Positions 32,219 to 34,856 of a stretch of 34,856 nt of DNA are shown here, piece after piece. Each line of letters begins with the position of its first letter. The stretch's first letter is position 1. Position numbers and translations under genes: made by a program. The stretch covers positions 1 through 34,856 of the forward strand of contig JAVEDE010000089.1 in NCBI GenBank assembly GCA_030841105.1, given 5' to 3'. The DNA comes from Pyrinomonadaceae bacterium. GTDB lineage: Bacteria > Acidobacteriota > Blastocatellia > Pyrinomonadales > Pyrinomonadaceae. A model generated the notes under the pieces. The model was not told where the DNA came from. It made no database searches and was given only the letters and a program-made list of their open reading frames with translations.

Positions 32219-33457
32219 TTGAGTTACACCATCGAACCAGAAACGGAGGCGGCTTCGCCTCTCGACCACCGTCTGACGCCGCACTTCCACGCGCTCGCCG
32301 GATTTGATTCCACCAAGACACTCGCTGCCTCGTCTCTCTACGCGGAACTGAGGCCAGAGATAGAGCGCGTGCTCGGCCACGTCTTGCAGGAAGAGTTGGC
32401 GGACGCGGGCACGCACCACGCCGCAACTTCCGTTGACAACGCCGACGCCGCCGTCGTCGTGCGCGCAACCGCGTGGAATATCGAGCGCGGCAAACAACTC
32501 GACGGCATCATCAGCGCGCTCAAAGAGCATCCCGTCTTGCGCGCGAGCGACGTGTTGCTGCTGACAGAGTTGGACTACGGCATGGCGCGCACTGCGAACG
32601 CGCACGTCGCGCGCGAGATCGCCCTCGCGCTCGGAATGAACTACGCCTTCGCGCCGTGTTACCTCGCGCTGAACAAGGGCAGCGGCGTCGAGGCCGACGT
32701 GGAGGGCGAGAACGAGCGCGCGCTGCACGGCAACGCGCTCCTGTCGCGTTACCCGCTCAGGCGCGTCCACGCCGTCAGTTTGCCGAACGGCAAAGACAAG
32801 ATGGCGGGCAAGGAGAAGCGTCTGGGGCAGCAGCGCGCCGTCGTCGCCGACGTCCAACATCCGGCGGGCGAGTTTCGCGCCATCAGCCTACACCTCGACG
32901 CGCACTCGACGCAGCGACATCGCCAACGGCAGATGCGTCTCATCCTCGACCACCTCGACAGTCTCACGCCGCGCCTGCCCACGCTCGTCGGCGGCGACTG
33001 GAACACTTCCACTTACAACTCGCGCCGCGCCGTCTATTCCATACTCGGCTATGCGCGCCGCGTCGCGATGGGCGTCGGCAACGTCGTCAGGAATCACTAC
33101 CCGTACCCGGAGCGTTGGTTCGAGCGCGCGCTGTTTCGCGAGTTGGAGCGGCGCGGCTACAGTTACCGCGAGTTGAACGCGCTCGGCGTCTGCACGCTGC
33201 ACTACGACGTGGGCGACGCGGCGGTCAACACGAACATGGGCGACTGGATACCGCAGTGGTGCTTTCCTTTCATCAACTGGGCGCTCAAGAAACACGAAGG
33301 CCGCTGCTCGCTCAAGCTCGACTGGTTCGCCGGTAAAGAGATCGCACTCGCCCCGCACACGCGCCCGCAAGTCGTCGGCGAACTGCGCAACGCGGGCGAC
33401 GGCGCGGTGCTCTCGGATCACGATCCGATTGTGTTGGACTTTTTACTTGGGAATTGA
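32219..33457 (+). CDS. Endonuclease/exonuclease/phosphatase (EEP) family protein
   Basis: A 412-residue protein whose residues about 80-412 form an EEP (DNase I-like, Mg-dependent) fold. It has ATAWNIERG (Asn of the first motif), LLLTELDYGM (Glu, metal), HGNALLSRYPL, RAISLHLDAHSTQRHRQRQM, VGGDWNTSTYN (Asp/Asn) and a C-terminal SDHDPIVLDF (Asp-His pair). Family members cut DNA, RNA or phospho-lipids and phosphoinositides; the substrate is unknown. There is no signal peptide, so it is probably cytoplasmic. The first possible start is TTG 32219, directly after an in-frame stop and without a ribosome site. The N-terminal 80 residues are not conserved, so the true start may be further downstream (for example GTG near 32369). 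It lies 76 nt after the fusion gene; membership of that operon is open. Confidence 0.82.
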   Translation: MSYTIEPETEAASPLDHRLTPHFHALAGFDSTKTLAASSLYAELRPEIERVLGHVLQEELADAGTHHAATSVDNADAAVVVRATAWNIERGKQLDGIISALKEHPVLRASDVLLLTELDYGMARTANAHVAREIALALGMNYAFAPCYLALNKGSGVEADVEGENERALHGNALLSRYPLRRVHAVSLPNGKDKMAGKEKRLGQQRAVVADVQHPAGEFRAISLHLDAHSTQRHRQRQMRLILDHLDSLTPRLPTLVGGDWNTSTYNSRRAVYSILGYARRVAMGVGNVVRNHYPYPERWFERALFRELERRGYSYRELNALGVCTLHYDVGDAAVNTNMGDWIPQWCFPFINWALKKHEGRCSLKLDWFAGKEIALAPHTRPQVVGELRNAGDGAVLSDHDPIVLDFLLGN

Positions 33458-33477
33458 AGTTAACGCGCGTGGGTTAG

Positions 33478-34110
33478 TTAACGCGGCGGGGTCTGGATGC
33501 CGAGCGTCGCGCCCTTCGCGGTGGCGTCCATGCGCCCCTTCACCCAGCGATAGCCGAGCAGGAGCGCGAGCGCGACGGCGAACAGGATGGGGATCGTCGT
33601 GTCGGCCTTGACGCCCATGTAGAAGTGTATGACGCCGCCGACGGCCGCGACGTAAGTCAGCTTGTGGAGTTTCGCCCAACGCTTGCCGCCGAGACGTTTG
33701 ATCATGCCGTTAGTGGAGGTGGCGGCGAGCGGCACGAGCAGGAGGAAACTCGCCATGCCGATGGTGATGAACGGCCGCGCCCACACGTCCGCGACGATCT
33801 CGCGCGCGCCGAAAAACTTGTCGAACCAGACGTAAGTTAAAAGATGCAGGCAGCCGTAGAAGAACGCGTAGAGGCCGACCTGACGGCGTAGTTTGACGAC
33901 CCAGTTCGCGCCCGTCAGTTTGCGCAAGGGGGTGACGGCGAGCGTGACGAAGAGAAAGACGAGCGTGAGCGCGCCGGTCGCGCGCGTCGCAAACTCGATG
34001 GGGTTCGCGCCGAGTCGTCCTTGGTAGGCGTCCCACGCAAGGAGCGTGGCGGGCACGAGGCCGTTCATGAACAGCACGAACCGCGTGTATTTAATGTCGG
34101 GCGAAAACAT
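33478..34110 (-). CDS. msrQ: MsrQ, heme-binding membrane subunit of periplasmic methionine sulfoxide reductase
   Basis: A 210-residue inner-membrane b-type cytochrome (ferric reductase-like domain, about six helices). It passes electrons from quinol or flavin to MsrP for repair of oxidised methionines in envelope proteins. The heme-ligand histidines are visible: H89 (GCLHLLTYV), H149 (WAKLHKLTYV) and H162 (GVIHFYMGVK). Other family features are the start KYTRFVLFMNGLVPATLL, GANPIEFATRATG and TPLRKLTG. ATG 34110 lies 15 nt after the msrP stop, forming the usual msrPQ operon. It is convergent with the EEP gene, 20 nt apart, with no clear terminator between them. Confidence 0.95.
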   Translation of the reverse strand: MFSPDIKYTRFVLFMNGLVPATLLAWDAYQGRLGANPIEFATRATGALTLVFLFVTLAVTPLRKLTGANWVVKLRRQVGLYAFFYGCLHLLTYVWFDKFFGAREIVADVWARPFITIGMASFLLLVPLAATSTNGMIKRLGGKRWAKLHKLTYVAAVGGVIHFYMGVKADTTIPILFAVALALLLGYRWVKGRMDATAKGATLGIQTPPR

Positions 34111-34125
34111 TCCCCACTCCCCGCG

Positions 34126-34856
34126 TCAGTAGTTGACCTTCAAATCCATCCCCGCGTAAAGCTGCGCCACCTGTTCGCCGTAGCCGTTGAACGGCAGCGT
34201 GTCGCGCAAACTGAACTCGCCGATGCGCCGCTCCTTCGCCTGACTCCAACGCGGGTGGTGCACGCGCGGATTCACGTTCGCGTAGAACCCGTACTCGTCG
34301 GACGCGGTGATGTTCCAAGTCGTCGGCGGCACGGCGTCCGTCAGCGTGATCTTGACGATTGATTTGATGCCCTTGAAGCCGTACTTCCACGGCACGACCA
34401 GACGCAGCGGCGCGCCGTTCTGCGGCGGCAGCGTCTCGCCGTAGAGGCCGCTCGCGAGAATGGTCAGAGGGTGCATGGCCTCGTCCAAACGCAAGCCCTC
34501 GACGTAAGGCCAGTCGAGCACGCCGCTCCGCTGGTTCGGCATCCGCTTCGGATCGAGCAACGTCTGGAAGGCGACGTACTTCGCCCCGCCGAGTGGCTCG
34601 ACCTCGGCCAACAACTTCGCCAGCGGAAACCCCACCCACGGGATGACCATTGACCAACGCTCCACGCAACGCATCCGGTAGACGCGTTCTTCGAGCGGCG
34701 CGATCTTCAACAAATCGTCGAGGTCGAAAACGCGCGGGCGTTGCACCATGCCTTCGACCGCCACCGTCCAAGGGCGCGTGACGAACCCGCGCGCCGCGCC
34801 TGCGACTTCCGTCTTGCCCGTCGAAAACTCGTAGAAGTTGTTGTAGTTCGTGATCT
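34126..34856 (-). CDS. msrP: MsrP, molybdopterin catalytic subunit (N-terminus outside window)
   Basis: About 243 C-terminal residues of the periplasmic methionine sulfoxide reductase MsrP (YedY family). The coding frame enters from the right edge with [10 protein letters not shown]. The Mo-coordinating Cys lies in [19 protein letters not shown] (codon 34668-34666). LKVNY ends the protein. Other conserved stretches are [62 protein letters not shown] and [13 protein letters not shown]. The N-terminal Tat signal is not in the window. It reduces methionine sulfoxide in envelope proteins with electrons from MsrQ. In this window it is a second envelope-protection function beside the macroglobulin operon. 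Confidence 0.96.
   Translation of the reverse strand, partial: ITNYNNFYEFSTGKTEVAGAARGFVTRPWTVAVEGMVQRPRVFDLDDLLKIAPLEERVYRMRCVERWSMVIPWVGFPLAKLLAEVEPLGGAKYVAFQTLLDPKRMPNQRSGVLDWPYVEGLRLDEAMHPLTILASGLYGETLPPQNGAPLRLVVPWKYGFKGIKSIVKITLTDAVPPTTWNITASDEYGFYANVNPRVHHPRWSQAKERRIGEFSLRDTLPFNGYGEQVAQLYAGMDLKVNY

Overview
The window is a GC-rich chromosomal segment with tightly packed genes. It has no rRNA, tRNA, CRISPR array or transposase that I can see. The best clue to the organism is the large outer-membrane protein at 4273-8112, which joins a carboxypeptidase-regulatory-like domain to a TonB-receptor-type plug and barrel. This 'Oar-like' type is greatly expanded in Acidobacteriota. GC content, gene repertoire (heme A synthase, UvsE, MsrPQ, S9 peptidase, B12-radical-SAM) and two-membrane envelope genes fit an aerobic Acidobacteriota, perhaps Blastocatellia. 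The phylum is an inference, not a direct reading.

Layout. (1) 1-2637, minus strand: two APC-superfamily amino acid permeases, the first cut by the window edge. (2) 2638-3284: intergenic, with a perfect 37-bp inverted repeat and a third partial copy. (3) 3285-16180, plus strand: a CsbD/stress protein, the large outer-membrane receptor, an aldo/keto reductase followed 4 nt later by a GT-C-like membrane protein, a PLP-dependent aromatic amino acid decarboxylase, a secreted S9 prolyl-oligopeptidase-type peptidase, a Dabb protein and a membrane-anchored PHP-domain protein. Strong hairpin terminators follow the first two of these and the PHP gene. (4) 16511-21782, minus strand: UvsE, CtaA, a 4-TM protein, a TIGR01777/YfcH-type epimerase and a B12-binding radical SAM protein. 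(5) 22261-32142, plus strand: an envelope operon of a DUF1175 (YfaT-like) lipoprotein, an alpha-2-macroglobulin with an intact CxEQ thioester motif, a six-TM protein and a 1012-residue three-domain protein, followed by an endonuclease/exonuclease/phosphatase-family gene. (6) 33478-34856, minus strand: msrQ and the 3' part of msrP.

The most remarkable locus is (5). Its last gene fuses a penicillin-binding transpeptidase (SxxK, SxN and KTG motifs all present), a SpoIID/LytB-type peptidoglycan-cleaving domain and a gluzincin-type HExxH metallopeptidase in one exported polypeptide. It lies directly downstream of a protease-trapping alpha-2-macroglobulin. I read this as a candidate envelope-defence and wall-repair module: the macroglobulin traps incoming proteases while the fusion protein cuts and rejoins the wall. 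The domains are read from motifs; the joint function is inference.

A second theme is small-scale repetition. Tandem duplications of 23-30 bp sit on the translation starts of three genes (S9 peptidase, 4-TM protein, transpeptidase fusion), and a 27-bp one lies inside the decarboxylase gene. Three intergenic spaces carry inverted repeats built from short tandem words (gattcac/gattgac, ggagtca, cacgaag).
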